Shown here: positions 7,691 to 17,626 of the stretch, piece by piece
How positions within the stretch are numbered: the stretch's first letter is position 1
Layout of the letters: each line of letters opens with the position of its first letter
Source: Allorhizobium sonneratiae
GTDB lineage: Bacteria > Pseudomonadota > Alphaproteobacteria > Rhizobiales > Rhizobiaceae
Direction of reading: 5' to 3'
DNA: 64,000 nucleotides
Assembly: GCF_023700755.1 (NCBI RefSeq)
Contig: NZ_JAMKOJ010000011.1
Span: forward strand, 1 to 64,000
The notes under the pieces: generated by a model
Database searches by the model: none
What the model was told of the DNA's origin: nothing
Seen by the model: only the letters and a program-made list of their open reading frames with translations
Program-made: the position numbers and the translations under genes

Positions 7691-8449
7691 ATGGCGGCAC
7701 GATCGACACGAGGAGCAAGAGGTCGCGGAAAAGGGCGCAGTTCCTCCCGCAAGGGTGCCGCTTCCAGCTCCAACTGGCCCTGGTTTGCTGCTTTGATCGT
7801 GGTTGCCGCAGGCATTTCCGCTTATGATCACCGCGGGCAGCTTCCGGCTTATGTCGCAGATCTGGTGGGGGGTGGTCATGGCATCAATCGTCACACCTCA
7901 GAGGTCGATACACTTCACGCCGCCTCTGTTGGCGAGGTTCCAAGGCCGTTGCCGCGTGCCGAGGGGCGCGCACCGCTGCCACCTGCGACAACAATGACAG
8001 CCTCGGCCGCCGATCCTGGCAGAACCGTGACCTACGCTCCCTTGCCGCCTGCCACAACCATGAATAATGTCAGCATGCCCACCACGGCACAGACGACCTA
8101 TACAAGGCGCTTTTACTATTGCGGCCGCGGCGGCTTGCGCAATTGCGTGGTCGATGGCGATACGTTCTGGTTGGATAAGGTCAAGATCCGTGTTGCTGAT
8201 ATTGATGCCCCTGAAACGGAACAGGCCAAGTGCAAGTCGGAACGGGATAGGGGTTATGCAGCAAAAGTTCGCCTGCGCGAATTGCTGAATGCAGGCGCCT
8301 TCTCCCTTGCCGCCTATGGTCATGAGAACAAGGACATATATGGGCGAAGCGTACGTCTGGTGATGCGCAACGGCCAGTCCCTTGGCGCCATTCTGGTCAA
8401 GGAAGGGCTGGCGCGCCCCTGGACCGGGCATCGCAAGCCCTGGTGCTAG
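7691..8449 (+). CDS. Membrane-anchored thermonuclease (SNase) family protein
   Basis: 252 residues; ATG 7691 follows AAGGAGTTCGTA. A basic, Gly/Arg/Ser-rich N terminus (1-30) precedes one transmembrane segment (WPWFAALIVVAAGISAY, about 32-48), then a Pro-rich linker with two repeats of LPPATTM. The C-terminal 110 residues are a staphylococcal-nuclease fold: VVDGDTFWLDKVKIRVADIDAPE holds the first catalytic Arg and metal-binding Asp, and GRSVRLVM is the second conserved region. Such proteins are Ca-dependent phosphodiesterases for DNA or RNA in the periplasm, but activity here is not proven. The stop codon lies inside a dispersed repeat. Confidence 0.87.
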   Translation: MAARSTRGARGRGKGRSSSRKGAASSSNWPWFAALIVVAAGISAYDHRGQLPAYVADLVGGGHGINRHTSEVDTLHAASVGEVPRPLPRAEGRAPLPPATTMTASAADPGRTVTYAPLPPATTMNNVSMPTTAQTTYTRRFYYCGRGGLRNCVVDGDTFWLDKVKIRVADIDAPETEQAKCKSERDRGYAAKVRLRELLNAGAFSLAAYGHENKDIYGRSVRLVMRNGQSLGAILVKEGLARPWTGHRKPWC

Positions 8450-8550
8450 AGCATTTCCCGGAAAAGTGTATAGCGGTTTTCCGTCCAGAAATGTGTAAAA
8501 ACAAAAAGTTATATTATTTTAGTGTTTCCGTGAAACAGTGAAATACTATA
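8447..8550 (+). repeat. Rhizobial dispersed repeat, two-module type, copy B
   Basis: Begins at the stop codon of the nuclease gene. Module 1 contains GAGCATTTCCCGGAAAAGTG and GCGGTTTTCCGTCC; module 2 is the TTTAGTGTTTCCGTGAAACA hairpin. Related copies are at 7356, 15536 (inverted), 25336, 34996 and 35614. Confidence 0.8.
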
Positions 8551-8595
8551 ATGACCGCTGTTCTTTTCAGGAAAATAACGTCCTTCAAAAAATCA

Positions 8596-8627
8596 TGCCG
8601 CGCAAAACAGCATATGTTTGCGCGGCA
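8596..8627 (-). terminator. Rho-independent terminator
   Basis: An 11-bp stem (TGCCGCGCAAA / TTTGCGCGGCA) with a 10-nt loop. Read on the minus strand it is followed by TGATTTTTTG, so it ends the gene at 8677-9102. Confidence 0.8.
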
Positions 8628-8676
8628 AGCGGGAGGCATAAAAACGATCAAGCGTCATTGTCAATGACACATGATG

Positions 8677-9102
8677 CTATCCGATATAGGGGCAACCCGG
8701 ACGGTTGGCCAGAATGATCCGGTCATAGCCACCACGACGCCAACCACCGACAATGATACGACGCGGCGTTACCCTTTCAATGCGTGGATGGTGCAGGCCA
8801 GCCTCGAAGGCCCGGTCCATAGCACCCGGCGGGGGGCAAAAGCCCGGGCCGCGCGGCGGGGGCGGGCCGGGAGGTCCCCAATGATCCCGCGGCGGCGGAC
8901 CCCATCCTCGCGGCGGAGGTGGCGGGGGCGGAGCATAACGGTCACCGCCATCTCCCCAATATTGAACCGGCAGAACCTCGGCACCGCCGATGGTGACACC
9001 AAACTGAACCTGTGGCTGGGCGTATGCCTGTGCGGAAACAAAACTTGCCGCCATTAGGGCCGCAACACCTGCCAGAACGGTTTTTGATAACAGACGATGC
9101 AT
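8677..9102 (-). CDS. Proline-rich secreted protein
   Basis: 141 residues from the ATG at 9102, which has AGGAG 6 bases before it; the upstream in-frame start (9225) has no such site. Residues 1-27 are a signal peptide (LSKTVLAGVAALMAASFVSAQAYA). A beta-like segment (QVQFGVTIGGAEVLPVQYWGD) precedes a stretch of Pro and Arg-Gly (YAPPPPPPPRGWGPPP), and a conserved-looking C terminus follows (RRIIVGGWRRGGYDRIILANRPGC). Similar small secreted proteins occur in rhizobia, with unknown function. The large plus-strand frame over it is an antisense artefact of the proline codons. Confidence 0.75.
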   Translation of the reverse strand: MHRLLSKTVLAGVAALMAASFVSAQAYAQPQVQFGVTIGGAEVLPVQYWGDGGDRYAPPPPPPPRGWGPPPRDHWGPPGPPPPRGPGFCPPPGAMDRAFEAGLHHPRIERVTPRRIIVGGWRRGGYDRIILANRPGCPYIG

Positions 9103-9769
9103 TTTTTTCTCCTCGACCACAACAGGAACGACGTGACAGTCTTGCTCATGTTTTGGCACCGAATTGCACGAACGCAGATGAAGATATGGCACCCAGCCTG
9201 AACAATGCCAGACATGATCATTCATATTTCATTCAGTTTATATCATTGTCGCAGCAGAACATTTCTAATGTTGTTCTATTATATTGAATAATAATTTATT
9301 GCGACGACGGCGAGCTTCAAGACATGTTTCTCCGTGCCATCAACCCAAAGCAAGTCGCAAGGCAAAAGCTGGACATTGGCCTTCTCTTTCCACATACAGC
9401 ACGATCTGGCGACGAAGCGGTGCGATCTTCAGAAAGGTCAATGCATTTTTCGGTCGATGCTCTCGCTGGATTAAACCCTGTGTCAGCCTTGTCTCAAGCA
9501 TGTTGCGGCTTCGCAGCTTCAGTCAAGGTGCTTTAAGCCTTTGTTTTTTGTATCTACGCTATCGCTTCATTGTGGACAATGAAACGCGACATGCCTGAGG
9601 CCGTGTCCGCTTCTTGCGGAAACACTGATAAATTCCAAGGGCGCGTCAGCGGCGATCATCTCTCGTGCACCCATTCTGTCTTTCTGTTATTTCTGAGCGG
9701 GAAGCCAAATGGCAACGTATGCCGCGTTTGGAAAACCGATGGAACGAGAGTGTTGAGGTTGGGCCAGTT
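9103..9769. other. 667-bp intergenic region
   Basis: Part of this stretch (9491-9594) is a dispersed repeat that matches both flanks of the MITE-like element at 63340. The rest is AT-rich near 9230-9300, probably promoter sequence for the divergent genes. Short open frames (such as 9324-9536) have no ribosome binding site or recognisable protein. Confidence 0.55.
9491..9594 (+). repeat. Dispersed repeat, uninterrupted copy
   Basis: Aligns with 63293-63339 joined to 63504-63562. Shared blocks include GTTGCGGCTT, GTGCTTTAA, CTTTGTTTT and GACAATGAAACGCGACATGC. The TTAA at 9533-9536 is the position where the other copy carries an insertion. Confidence 0.8.
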
Positions 9770-10300
9770 ATGTCGTCTACCAATGTTTTTTTAAAAAGTT
9801 TTCAGACACTGCCATGTTTGGCGATAAAATGGCTTGTGTCTGCCGGGCTTGCCCTTGCCTGCGCTACCGGCTCTTTAACGATGGCCCATGCCGATGATGC
9901 GCCGCAATTTGCCAAGGTTAAGGGTCGCTGTCTGCGGTTGACGATTGGTGAGCAGGATATGACGGAAATCTGTAATCCCGATTTGGGCCGCAGCCTGCAT
10001 GGCGATGGCCGTAGCGGTCTCTATTTCTTTCTCGGCAAGGATCACATCGTGACCTTCAGTGGCCGACCGGTCGCAAACGACGCCAATGATGCCTCTGAGA
10101 TTGAAAAGCTCAAGTTGGACGAAATCATTCTCAATCCGGGGGCGAGCAATGGAAAAACCCAGCTGCAAACCATTGGCGCATCCGGCTATTGCAAAACCCA
10201 CCAGACGGGCGACGAAACCTATCTGGTGATCTGCTCCGGCAAATTGCAGAAGGGTACGCCCTTCAAGGCCAATTTCGAGATCGACAAGACGATGCAGTAA
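9770..10300 (+). CDS. Secreted hypothetical protein
   Basis: 176 residues from ATG 9770; an earlier in-frame start at 9665 would put an untypical leader before the signal peptide. Residues about 16-45 form a signal peptide (LAIKWLVSAGLALACATGSLTMAHA). The mature part has four cysteines and a beta-rich pattern (RLTIGEQDM ... YLVICSGKL). No family is recognised. It is followed by a hairpin and a convergent gene. Confidence 0.7.
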   Translation: MSSTNVFLKSFQTLPCLAIKWLVSAGLALACATGSLTMAHADDAPQFAKVKGRCLRLTIGEQDMTEICNPDLGRSLHGDGRSGLYFFLGKDHIVTFSGRPVANDANDASEIEKLKLDEIILNPGASNGKTQLQTIGASGYCKTHQTGDETYLVICSGKLQKGTPFKANFEIDKTMQ

Positions 10301-10314
10301 CTCTGATTGCGGCT

Positions 10315-10346
10315 GTCTCCCAAAACCGGTGCCGCTTTTGGGAGAC
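10315..10346. terminator. Bidirectional hairpin between convergent genes
   Basis: An 11-bp inverted repeat, GTCTCCCAAAA / TTTTGGGAGAC, sits between the stop at 10300 and the stop of the minus-strand gene at 10359. The T-runs are part of the stem. Confidence 0.6.
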
Positions 10347-10358
10347 ATTCTCGACTCG

Positions 10359-11603
10359 TCAAAAAGCTTCGGGATTGTCCTGTATCATCCTGGTCAGACT
10401 GCCTTCTGCCGGATAAAGCGGGATGAGGCAGGCCTGAAGCGCGTGGTAGATATCGCCCTTGCCGGGGAAGAGGCTGTTTGACGGCGTCAGATCCTCGGTC
10501 ATTTCTTCATGCCAGCCGCCATGGTCACGGTCGATGGTGGTGTTGGCGATGAAATTCCAGATCTTGCGATATTGCTCTTCGTTCAGTGCCGTTCCCTGAT
10601 GGTAATTGAGGAAATGGCCGGCGGCTGCCCCTTCGCAGAGTGGCCACCATAATTTGCTGGTCTTGTCCGGCACATTGTTCCAGTCCAGCGTATAGAAGAA
10701 GCCGCCATGCTTGCGATCCCAGCCGAGCAGCATGGACTGGTAAAAGAGGCCACGCGCGGCTTCCGGCATCCAGTCATGTTTTTTCCCGCCCAGCACCCAT
10801 AATTGCAGCACCAGCCGGGTCCATTCCAGCCAGTGACCGGGGGTGGTGCCGGCGGGACGGAACATTTCATTCGGGTGGTAATAGCTGCGATCGACGGCCC
10901 ATTGCTCATCGAAATGTTCGGACACGCGGAAGGCTTCCTCGCGGGCGCGGCGGTTGATGATCAGGTCGGCAATCCGCTCGGCTTTGTCGAGATAATGACG
11001 CTCGCCGGTAACTTCGAAGGCGGCCATCAGCGCTTCGGTCAGATGCATGTTGGAATTCTGGCCGCGATAGCCGGGCGCTGGCTGCCAGTATTCGGAGAAT
11101 TCCTCGGCAATCGCGCCATGGTCGGCGTCCCAGAATTTCGTGTCGATGATTTCGGTAATGTCTTCCAGCATCCGGTCGGCCAGAGGATGGTTGACCGTTT
11201 TTGCCGAGGCGGCGGCCAGCATGACAAAGGCATGGCCATAGCCCTGTTTGGAGCCGTCGGCGATGCCTTCGTCGTCGATCTGCCAGGCATAACCGCCATT
11301 CTTCTCATCACGATGCTTGCGCCACAGGGCGCGCATGCCATGATCGATCATGTCGGCTGAACCGGGGCGACCGAGCAACTCGCCCATGGCGTAGCAATGC
11401 ACCATGCGGGCGCTGGCATGGATGCCACGGGGTACATTCTCAGTGGTTAGCGGCCTGCCTTCGCGGGAAAGATCGTAAAACCCGCCCTTGGGATTGATCG
11501 CGACCGGCTGGAAAAAATCGAACAGGGCATTGGCCTGATCCTTCAGCCATTGCCGATGGTAGGGTCGCTTCACCCATGCCTCGGGCCGCAATTTATTGGA
11601 CAT
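10359..11603 (-). CDS. N-acylglucosamine 2-epimerase (AGE) family sugar isomerase
   Basis: 414 residues from ATG 11603, placed 5 bases after GGAGG; a GTG 12 bases upstream overlaps that site. The protein is an all-alpha (alpha/alpha)6 barrel type. Segments such as GIHASARMVHCYAMGE, RGQNSNMHLTEALMAAFEVTGERHYLDKA and PGHWLEWTRLVLQLW are typical of the AGE/mannose isomerase branch (YihS-like), with conserved His and Glu lining the pocket. The likely reaction is interconversion of aldose and ketose or C2 epimers (for example mannose/fructose); the substrate is not certain. It is divergent from metH with no evident functional link. Confidence 0.88.
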   Translation of the reverse strand: MSNKLRPEAWVKRPYHRQWLKDQANALFDFFQPVAINPKGGFYDLSREGRPLTTENVPRGIHASARMVHCYAMGELLGRPGSADMIDHGMRALWRKHRDEKNGGYAWQIDDEGIADGSKQGYGHAFVMLAAASAKTVNHPLADRMLEDITEIIDTKFWDADHGAIAEEFSEYWQPAPGYRGQNSNMHLTEALMAAFEVTGERHYLDKAERIADLIINRRAREEAFRVSEHFDEQWAVDRSYYHPNEMFRPAGTTPGHWLEWTRLVLQLWVLGGKKHDWMPEAARGLFYQSMLLGWDRKHGGFFYTLDWNNVPDKTSKLWWPLCEGAAAGHFLNYHQGTALNEEQYRKIWNFIANTTIDRDHGGWHEEMTEDLTPSNSLFPGKGDIYHALQACLIPLYPAEGSLTRMIQDNPEAF

Positions 11604-11699
11604 CCGTTCCTCCACTCGTTACTCGGAATCGATCTCTTATATAAAGCCTTGACTGCCACTTGTCATGGCCGGCGAGCAGCCAATTCACGAGACTGCATG

Positions 11700-11722
11700 T
11701 TGACATAAAGATATCTTTATGT
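11700..11722. promoter_or_regulatory. SahR-type operator and -35 box of metH
   Basis: A perfect 20-bp palindrome, ACATAAAGATATCTTTATGT, lies at 11703-11722, 37 bp before the metH ATG. A perfect -35 hexamer (TTGACA, 11700-11705) overlaps its left edge, so the site fills the promoter spacer and bound protein would block RNA polymerase. The same site with one change is at 48341-48360, in front of the ArsR-methyltransferase/metF genes. Assignment to SahR is inference from that pairing and from knowledge of the regulon. Confidence 0.8.
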
Positions 11723-11759
11723 GATTTGGTTACGCTGGTTGTGAAGGAAGGATAGCCTC

Positions 11760-14700
11760 ATGCTCGATCAATTGTTCGGCGCCTCGGGCGCAACGCGGGA
11801 TGGCGCGGAAATCCTCAAAGCCCTGCAAAAGGCGGCAAGCGAGCGCATTCTCATTCTCGACGGTGCCATGGGCACCGAAATCCAGCAGCTTGGATTGGAC
11901 GAGGATGATTTTCGCGGACAGCGTTTCATCGGCTGCGCCTGCCATCAGAAGGGCAATAACGACCTTCTCATCCTCACCCAGCCGGAGGCGATCGAGGATA
12001 TCCATTTCCGCTACGCCATGGCGGGTGCGGACATTATCGAGACCAACACCTTCTCCTCCACCCGCATCGCCCAGGCCGATTATGCGATGGAAGGCGCGGT
12101 TTATGACATGAACCGCCACGGAGCCGAGGTGGTGCGCCGCGCCATTCTGCGCGCTGAGCGGGAAGACGGCAAGCGCCGCTTTGTTGCGGGTGCGATCGGC
12201 CCGACCAACCGCACCGCCTCCATCTCGCCGGATGTCAACAATCCCGGTTTCCGCGCGGTCTCCTTCGACGATCTGCGTCTTGCCTATGGCGAACAGATCG
12301 ACGGCTTGATCGATGGTGGCGCCGACATCATTCTCATCGAAACCATTTTCGACACGCTGAACGCCAAGGCGGCGATTTTTGCCTGCGAAGAGCGCTTTGC
12401 CGCCAAGGGCATTCATCTGCCGGTGATGATTTCCGGCACGATCACCGATCTGTCCGGTCGCACGCTCTCGGGCCAGACGCCGTCTGCCTTCTGGAATTCG
12501 GTGCGCCATGCGCGGCCCTTCACCATCGGCCTCAACTGTGCGCTCGGGGCTGATGCCATGCGTCCGCATTTGCAGGAACTGGCGGGCCTTGCCGATACGT
12601 TCATTTCCGCTTACCCCAATGCCGGTCTTCCGAACGAATTTGGTAAATACGACCAGACGCCGGAGATCATGGCGGACCTGGTGTCGAGCTTTGCCGATGA
12701 GGGGCTGGTCAATGTGGTCGGCGGCTGCTGCGGTTCGACGCCCGCCCATATTCAGGCCATAGCCGAGGCCGTGAAGGGCAAGACGCCGCGCAAGCCGCAG
12801 GAGCATCGCCCCTTCATGTCGCTGTCGGGGCTTGAGCCCTTCGTGCTGACCAAGGACATTCCCTTCGTCAATGTCGGCGAACGCACCAATGTCACCGGCT
12901 CGGCCAAATTCCGCAAGCTGATCACGGCGGGCGACTATACCTCCGCGCTTGTCGTGGCTCGCGATCAGGTGGAAAACGGCGCGCAGATCATCGACATCAA
13001 CATGGATGAAGGCCTGATCGATTCAGAAAAGGCCATGGTCGAGTTTTTGAACCTCATTGCCGCCGAGCCGGATATTGCCCGCGTGCCGGTGATGATCGAT
13101 TCATCGAAATTCCCGATCATCGAGGCCGGGTTGAAATGCGTGCAGGGCAAGGCGGTGGTCAACTCGATCTCGCTGAAGGAAGGCGAGGAGAATTTCATCG
13201 CCCAGGCCCGCCTCATCCGCAATTACGGTGCCGCCGTCGTCGTCATGGCCTTTGACGAAACGGGGCAGGCCGACACCTATGAGCGCAAGGTGGCCATCTG
13301 TGCGCGCGCCTATAAGCTTCTGACGGAAGAAGCGGGCTTTGCGCCGGAAGACATCATCTTCGACCCGAACATCTTCGCCGTGGCGACGGGCATCGAGGAG
13401 CACAACAATTACGGCGTGGATTTCATCGAGGCCACCCGTACCATCCGCCAGACAATGCCGCTGGTGCATATTTCCGGCGGCGTGTCCAATCTGTCCTTCT
13501 CCTTCCGCGGCAATGAGCCGGTGCGCGAGGCGATGCATGCCGTGTTCCTTTACCACGCCATTCAGGCGGGCATGGACATGGGCATTGTCAATGCCGGTCA
13601 GCTGGCGGTCTATGAAAGCATCGATCCGGAGCTGCGCGAAGCCTGCGAAGACGTGGTGCTGAACCGCCGCGCCGATGCCACCGAGCGGCTGCTGGAGATT
13701 GCCGAACGGTTCCGGGGCACGGGCGCGAAGGAAGCCAAGGGGCAGGATCTCGCCTGGCGCGAATGGCTGGTGGAAAAGCGGCTGGAACACGCGCTGGTCA
13801 ACGGCATCACCGAATTCATCGAGGCCGATACGGAAGAGGCACGGCAAAAGGCCGAGCGTCCGCTGCATGTCATCGAAGGGCCGCTGATGGCGGGCATGAA
13901 TGTGGTCGGTGATCTGTTCGGCGCGGGCAAGATGTTCCTGCCGCAGGTGGTGAAATCCGCCCGCGTGATGAAACAGGCCGTGGCCGTGCTGCTGCCCTAT
14001 ATGGAAGAGGAAAAGCGCCAGAATGGCGGCGACCAGCGCCAGAGTGCCGGCAAGGTGCTGATGGCGACGGTGAAGGGCGACGTCCACGATATCGGCAAGA
14101 ACATTGTCGGCGTGGTTCTGGCCTGCAACAATTACGAGATCATCGATCTCGGCGTTATGGTGCCCGCCACGAAGATTCTCGAGGTGGCGAAGGAAGAGAA
14201 GGTCGATGTCATCGGCCTGTCCGGCCTGATCACGCCTTCGCTCGATGAAATGGTGCATGTCGCCGCCGAAATGCAGCGGCAAGGCTTTAACGTGCCGCTG
14301 CTGATCGGCGGGGCAACCACCAGCCGCGTGCATACGGCGGTGAAAATCCATCCGCAATATCAGGCGGGGCAAGCGGTTTACGTCACCGATGCCAGCCGCG
14401 CGGTAGGGGTCGTTTCCGCGCTGCTTTCGGAAGAGGGCAGGGACGGCTATGTCGATGGCATTCGCGCCGAATATGCCAGGGTGGCCGATGCTCATGCCCG
14501 TGCCGAAGCCGAAAAGCAGCGCCTGCCGCTGGCGCGTGCCCGCGACAATGCCGTGAAGATCGACTGGAGCGGCTATAAGCCGACGAAGCCAAGCTTTACC
14601 GGCATCAAGGTGTTCGAGGATTACGATCTCAAGGAACTGGCCGAATATATCGACTGGACGCCCTTCTTCCAGACCTGGGAGCTGAAGGGCCGCTATCCGG

Positions 14701-15524
14701 CCATTCTGGAGGATGAAAAACAGGGCGAAGCGGCGCGGCAGCTCTATGCGGATGCGCAGGCCATGCTGGAAAAGATCATTGCGGAAAACTGGTTCCGCCC
14801 GCGCGCCGTGATCGGCTTCTGGCCGGCCAATGCCGTGGGGGACGATATTCGCCTGTTTCAGGATGACAGCCGCACGGAAGACCTTGCGACCTTCTTCACG
14901 CTCCGCCAGCAGCTTTCCAAGCGCGATGGCCGGCCCAACGTGGCGCTGTCGGATTTCGTCGCGCCCAAGGAAAGCGGTGTGCAGGACTATGTCGGCGGTT
15001 TTGTCGTGACGGCAGGCATCGAGGAAGTGGCGATTGCCGAACGCTTCGAGCGTGCCAATGACGATTACTCCTCTATCATGGTCAAGGCGCTGGCAGACCG
15101 CTTTGCCGAAGCTTTCGCCGAGCGCATGCATCAGCGGGTGCGCAAGGAATTCTGGGGCTATGCCAAGGACGAAATGCTCTCCAATGACGAGCTGATCGGT
15201 GAGGGCTATGCGGGTATCCGCCCCGCGCCCGGCTACCCGGCCCAGCCCGACCATACGGAAAAGGTGACGCTGTTTAACCTGCTCAACGCCACCGAAACCA
15301 CCGGCGTAACGCTGACGGAAAGCTACGCCATGTGGCCCGGCTCCTCCGTTTCCGGCCTCTATGTCGGCCATCCGGACAGCTATTATTTTGGCGTTGCCAA
15401 GGTGGAGCGTGACCAGGTGGAAGATTATGCCGCCCGCAAGGGCATGGATATCCGCGAGATCGAACGCTGGCTGGGGCCGGTGCTGAATTATGTACCGAAG
15501 GCGGCGGGGGATGAGGCGGCGTGA
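11760..15524 (+). CDS. metH: Cobalamin-dependent methionine synthase
   Basis: 1254 residues, the normal full length. It moves a methyl group from 5-methyltetrahydrofolate to homocysteine through cobalamin. Four modules are visible: homocysteine-binding domain with zinc-binding GGCCGSTP near residues 320-327; pterin-binding domain beginning near 368 ([14 protein letters not shown]); B12-binding domain with GDVHDIGKN near 773-781, whose His is the lower axial cobalt ligand; and the SAM-dependent reactivation domain at about 910-1240 ([19 protein letters not shown]). The ATG follows AAGGAAGGA. It works with MetF, encoded at 49386, which supplies the methyl donor. Confidence 0.98.
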   Translation: MLDQLFGASGATRDGAEILKALQKAASERILILDGAMGTEIQQLGLDEDDFRGQRFIGCACHQKGNNDLLILTQPEAIEDIHFRYAMAGADIIETNTFSSTRIAQADYAMEGAVYDMNRHGAEVVRRAILRAEREDGKRRFVAGAIGPTNRTASISPDVNNPGFRAVSFDDLRLAYGEQIDGLIDGGADIILIETIFDTLNAKAAIFACEERFAAKGIHLPVMISGTITDLSGRTLSGQTPSAFWNSVRHARPFTIGLNCALGADAMRPHLQELAGLADTFISAYPNAGLPNEFGKYDQTPEIMADLVSSFADEGLVNVVGGCCGSTPAHIQAIAEAVKGKTPRKPQEHRPFMSLSGLEPFVLTKDIPFVNVGERTNVTGSAKFRKLITAGDYTSALVVARDQVENGAQIIDINMDEGLIDSEKAMVEFLNLIAAEPDIARVPVMIDSSKFPIIEAGLKCVQGKAVVNSISLKEGEENFIAQARLIRNYGAAVVVMAFDETGQADTYERKVAICARAYKLLTEEAGFAPEDIIFDPNIFAVATGIEEHNNYGVDFIEATRTIRQTMPLVHISGGVSNLSFSFRGNEPVREAMHAVFLYHAIQAGMDMGIVNAGQLAVYESIDPELREACEDVVLNRRADATERLLEIAERFRGTGAKEAKGQDLAWREWLVEKRLEHALVNGITEFIEADTEEARQKAERPLHVIEGPLMAGMNVVGDLFGAGKMFLPQVVKSARVMKQAVAVLLPYMEEEKRQNGGDQRQSAGKVLMATVKGDVHDIGKNIVGVVLACNNYEIIDLGVMVPATKILEVAKEEKVDVIGLSGLITPSLDEMVHVAAEMQRQGFNVPLLIGGATTSRVHTAVKIHPQYQAGQAVYVTDASRAVGVVSALLSEEGRDGYVDGIRAEYARVADAHARAEAEKQRLPLARARDNAVKIDWSGYKPTKPSFTGIKVFEDYDLKELAEYIDWTPFFQTWELKGRYPAILEDEKQGEAARQLYADAQAMLEKIIAENWFRPRAVIGFWPANAVGDDIRLFQDDSRTEDLATFFTLRQQLSKRDGRPNVALSDFVAPKESGVQDYVGGFVVTAGIEEVAIAERFERANDDYSSIMVKALADRFAEAFAERMHQRVRKEFWGYAKDEMLSNDELIGEGYAGIRPAPGYPAQPDHTEKVTLFNLLNATETTGVTLTESYAMWPGSSVSGLYVGHPDSYYFGVAKVERDQVEDYAARKGMDIREIERWLGPVLNYVPKAAGDEAA

Positions 15525-15535
15525 GCCGCTTTATT

Positions 15536-15642
15536 GAGAGCATTTCAATGTTTCCGTGAAACAGTGAAATGCTCTAACTCTTTGTTTTTCCGCATTTTCG
15601 GACGGAAAACCGTTTCACACTTTTCCTGAAAATGCTCTAGAG
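15536..15642 (-). repeat. Rhizobial dispersed repeat, two-module type, copy C (inverted)
   Basis: Same family as 8447-8550, in opposite orientation. Its hairpin (GAGCATTTCA ... TGAAATGCTC) begins 12 bases after the metH stop and may also serve as the metH transcript end. Confidence 0.8.
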
Positions 15643-15701
15643 TGTTATCCTCATAAGTCATTGTATCTTTTTTGTTTTAATGACTTATACGGCAAGGTCT
15701 G

Positions 15702-16568
15702 TCACTGCTCCACCCGCAGCAAAAGCGCCGTCGTATCGTCCGACTGTTTGTAGCGGGGAAAGCGCAGACCGTCCGGGTCGATTTCGCGTTCAAAACGGCG
15801 CAGTTCCGAGACGAGGGCGCCAAGGCCTGCGGTTGCGGCACGGCGGATGAGCTCTGCCTCGCCATAGGCGTGATAGAGGCTGACGAGATCGGCCAGTCCG
15901 TCCGAGCAGATTATGGCGGTTGCGCCGCCGGTGATGGCGATCTCTTTGATGCAAAGGTGGTCGGCCACTTCGGGCACAAGGCCAAGCGTCCAGACGGAGC
16001 CGTCTTCCGTGTTCTGCCGTTCCCGGCTCCGGCGCAGATCGGTCAGCGTTTGCGCGTCGCTCGCGGCAATGCCGCTTTGGCCGATGCCGCCGACGCGCGT
16101 GATATGTTCACGGGCCGCAGCCTGTTCGCGTTCAAAAGCCCAGGGCAGGGCGATATGCGTCTCGGCGCGTCCATCGTCATGCAGCAGATAGGCGACGCTG
16201 TCGCCAAGCCCGATGAAGTCGAGGTTTTTGCCACGCATTCGCAGGCCTGCCAGCGCCGCCACCGGCCATGTATAACGCGGCTGTTCCCCGGCGATGGCGG
16301 TGAAAGCCGTTCTGGCATCTTCTGAAATCCGCCGGATGACGGTAGCGGCATCCGCCTCGGCGGTCATGTCTGCCGCCAGACGCTCGGCGGCAAAGGCGGC
16401 GATCCATTCGGCATCCGAACCATGGCCTGGCATGAACTGCCGCTCACCAAGCCCGGTTGCGCCATCCAGCACGAAGGCGCAACTGTCGTTCCAGACGGCC
16501 CGGTCCTCATTCGGGCGATTGTCCTTGCCGGGATCGGTGATGCTGCCGATAATCGTCAGACGCGGCAT
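15702..16568 (-). CDS. PP2C-type protein phosphatase, last gene of ABC operon
   Basis: 288 residues from ATG 16568, which overlaps the stop of the ATPase gene (TGATG), so translation is coupled. PP2C motifs are present: NEDRA near residues 20-24, DGATG at 35-39, FIGLGDSVAYLL in the middle and CSDGLADL further on, which carry the Asp residues that bind Mn/Mg. The family removes phosphate from Ser/Thr of proteins. A PP2C gene coupled to an importer is unusual; it might control the transporter or act on a phosphorylated compound. Neither can be told from sequence. Confidence 0.85.
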   Translation of the reverse strand: MPRLTIIGSITDPGKDNRPNEDRAVWNDSCAFVLDGATGLGERQFMPGHGSDAEWIAAFAAERLAADMTAEADAATVIRRISEDARTAFTAIAGEQPRYTWPVAALAGLRMRGKNLDFIGLGDSVAYLLHDDGRAETHIALPWAFEREQAAAREHITRVGGIGQSGIAASDAQTLTDLRRSRERQNTEDGSVWTLGLVPEVADHLCIKEIAITGGATAIICSDGLADLVSLYHAYGEAELIRRAATAGLGALVSELRRFEREIDPDGLRFPRYKQSDDTTALLLRVEQ

Positions 16569-17626
16569 CAATCCGCCAGCACCAGCAATTCGTCGGAGGC
16601 GATTTTCACCGTCACCGTTTCACCGATTGTCGGCGGTGCATGGGACGAATCATTGAACATGTCGAAGCTGAGTGGTGTGCCGCCGACATCGAGCCGTGTT
16701 CGGATCACCGAGCCGAGGAACTGGCTGGACGAGACCGTGCCGGAGAGCTTCAGATCGCCCTTGGCCCCTTCGGCCAGCGAGCCTGCTTCCGGGCGCAGCG
16801 CCAGCGTGATCGGCTCACCTGCCTTTTTGTGGATCGGCTTGTTCAGGCTAAAGGTGGTGTCGCCGATCCGGACCGAATTGGAGGAGGGATCGACCACTTG
16901 CGCCTGCAACAGGCTGAGCGTACCGACAAAGGAGGCGACGAAGCGCGTCTGCGGACGGTTATAAATTTCGAAGGGTGTGCCGATCTGGTCGGCGCGGCCG
17001 CCATGCATGACGACGATGCGGTCGGAAATCGACAGTGCCTCTTCCTGGTCATGGGTGACGAAAACCGTGGTGATGCCAAGCTGGCGCTGGATCTCGCGGA
17101 TTTCCTCGCGCAGCGATACGCGGATTTTGGCGTCCAGTGCCGACAGCGGCTCGTCGAGCAGCAAAACCTGCGGCTTGGGGGCGAGCGCACGCGCCAGCGC
17201 CACGCGCTGCTGCTGACCGCCGGACATCTGATAGGGATAGCGGTCGGCCAGATGGTCGAGATGGATCAGCTTCAGCATCTCCATCACCCGCTTTTCAATC
17301 TCGGCTTTTGAGAGCTTGGCGATTTTCAGGCCGAAGGCAACATTGTCGAACACATTCATGTTCGGAAACAGCGCATAGGCCTGAAACACCATGCCGATGC
17401 GGCGACGATTGGGGCGAAGCCCCGTCACATCATTGCCATCGATGATGATCGATCCGGCAGAGGGTGTCTCGAAGCCTGCCACCATGCGCAGCACCGTGGT
17501 CTTGCCGCAGCCCGACGGCCCGAGAAAGGAGACGAACTCGCCCTTGCCGATGGACAGGTTGAAGTCCTTGACCACCGTATTCGTGCCAAAGCTCTTGCTG
17601 ACGGCGTCGATACGCAGGAAACTCAT
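16568..17626 (-). CDS. ABC importer ATPase (Fe/spermidine/phosphonate class)
   Basis: 352 residues. Walker A GPSGCGKT at 36-43, signature SGGQQQRVALARAL and Walker B LLLDEPLSALD are all intact. A C-terminal TOBE-like domain (about 275-350, ALRPEAG ... TVKIASDELLVL) is typical of PotA/FbpC/PhnT ATPases. It couples ATP hydrolysis to import through the two permeases encoded just upstream, with which it overlaps as ATGA. Substrate is set by the binding protein at 19493-20596. Confidence 0.93.
   Translation of the reverse strand: MSFLRIDAVSKSFGTNTVVKDFNLSIGKGEFVSFLGPSGCGKTTVLRMVAGFETPSAGSIIIDGNDVTGLRPNRRRIGMVFQAYALFPNMNVFDNVAFGLKIAKLSKAEIEKRVMEMLKLIHLDHLADRYPYQMSGGQQQRVALARALAPKPQVLLLDEPLSALDAKIRVSLREEIREIQRQLGITTVFVTHDQEEALSISDRIVVMHGGRADQIGTPFEIYNRPQTRFVASFVGTLSLLQAQVVDPSSNSVRIGDTTFSLNKPIHKKAGEPITLALRPEAGSLAEGAKGDLKLSGTVSSSQFLGSVIRTRLDVGGTPLSFDMFNDSSHAPPTIGETVTVKIASDELLVLAD

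Noticed and set aside
8671..9057. Plus-strand frame over the proline-rich secreted protein
   Set aside because: It only reflects the reverse complement of proline codons; the minus-strand gene has a ribosome binding site, signal peptide and terminator.
13101..15371. Long minus-strand frame (756 codons) inside metH
   Set aside because: It is antisense to a complete, well-conserved metH and has no recognisable protein; high GC at third positions keeps the opposite frame open.
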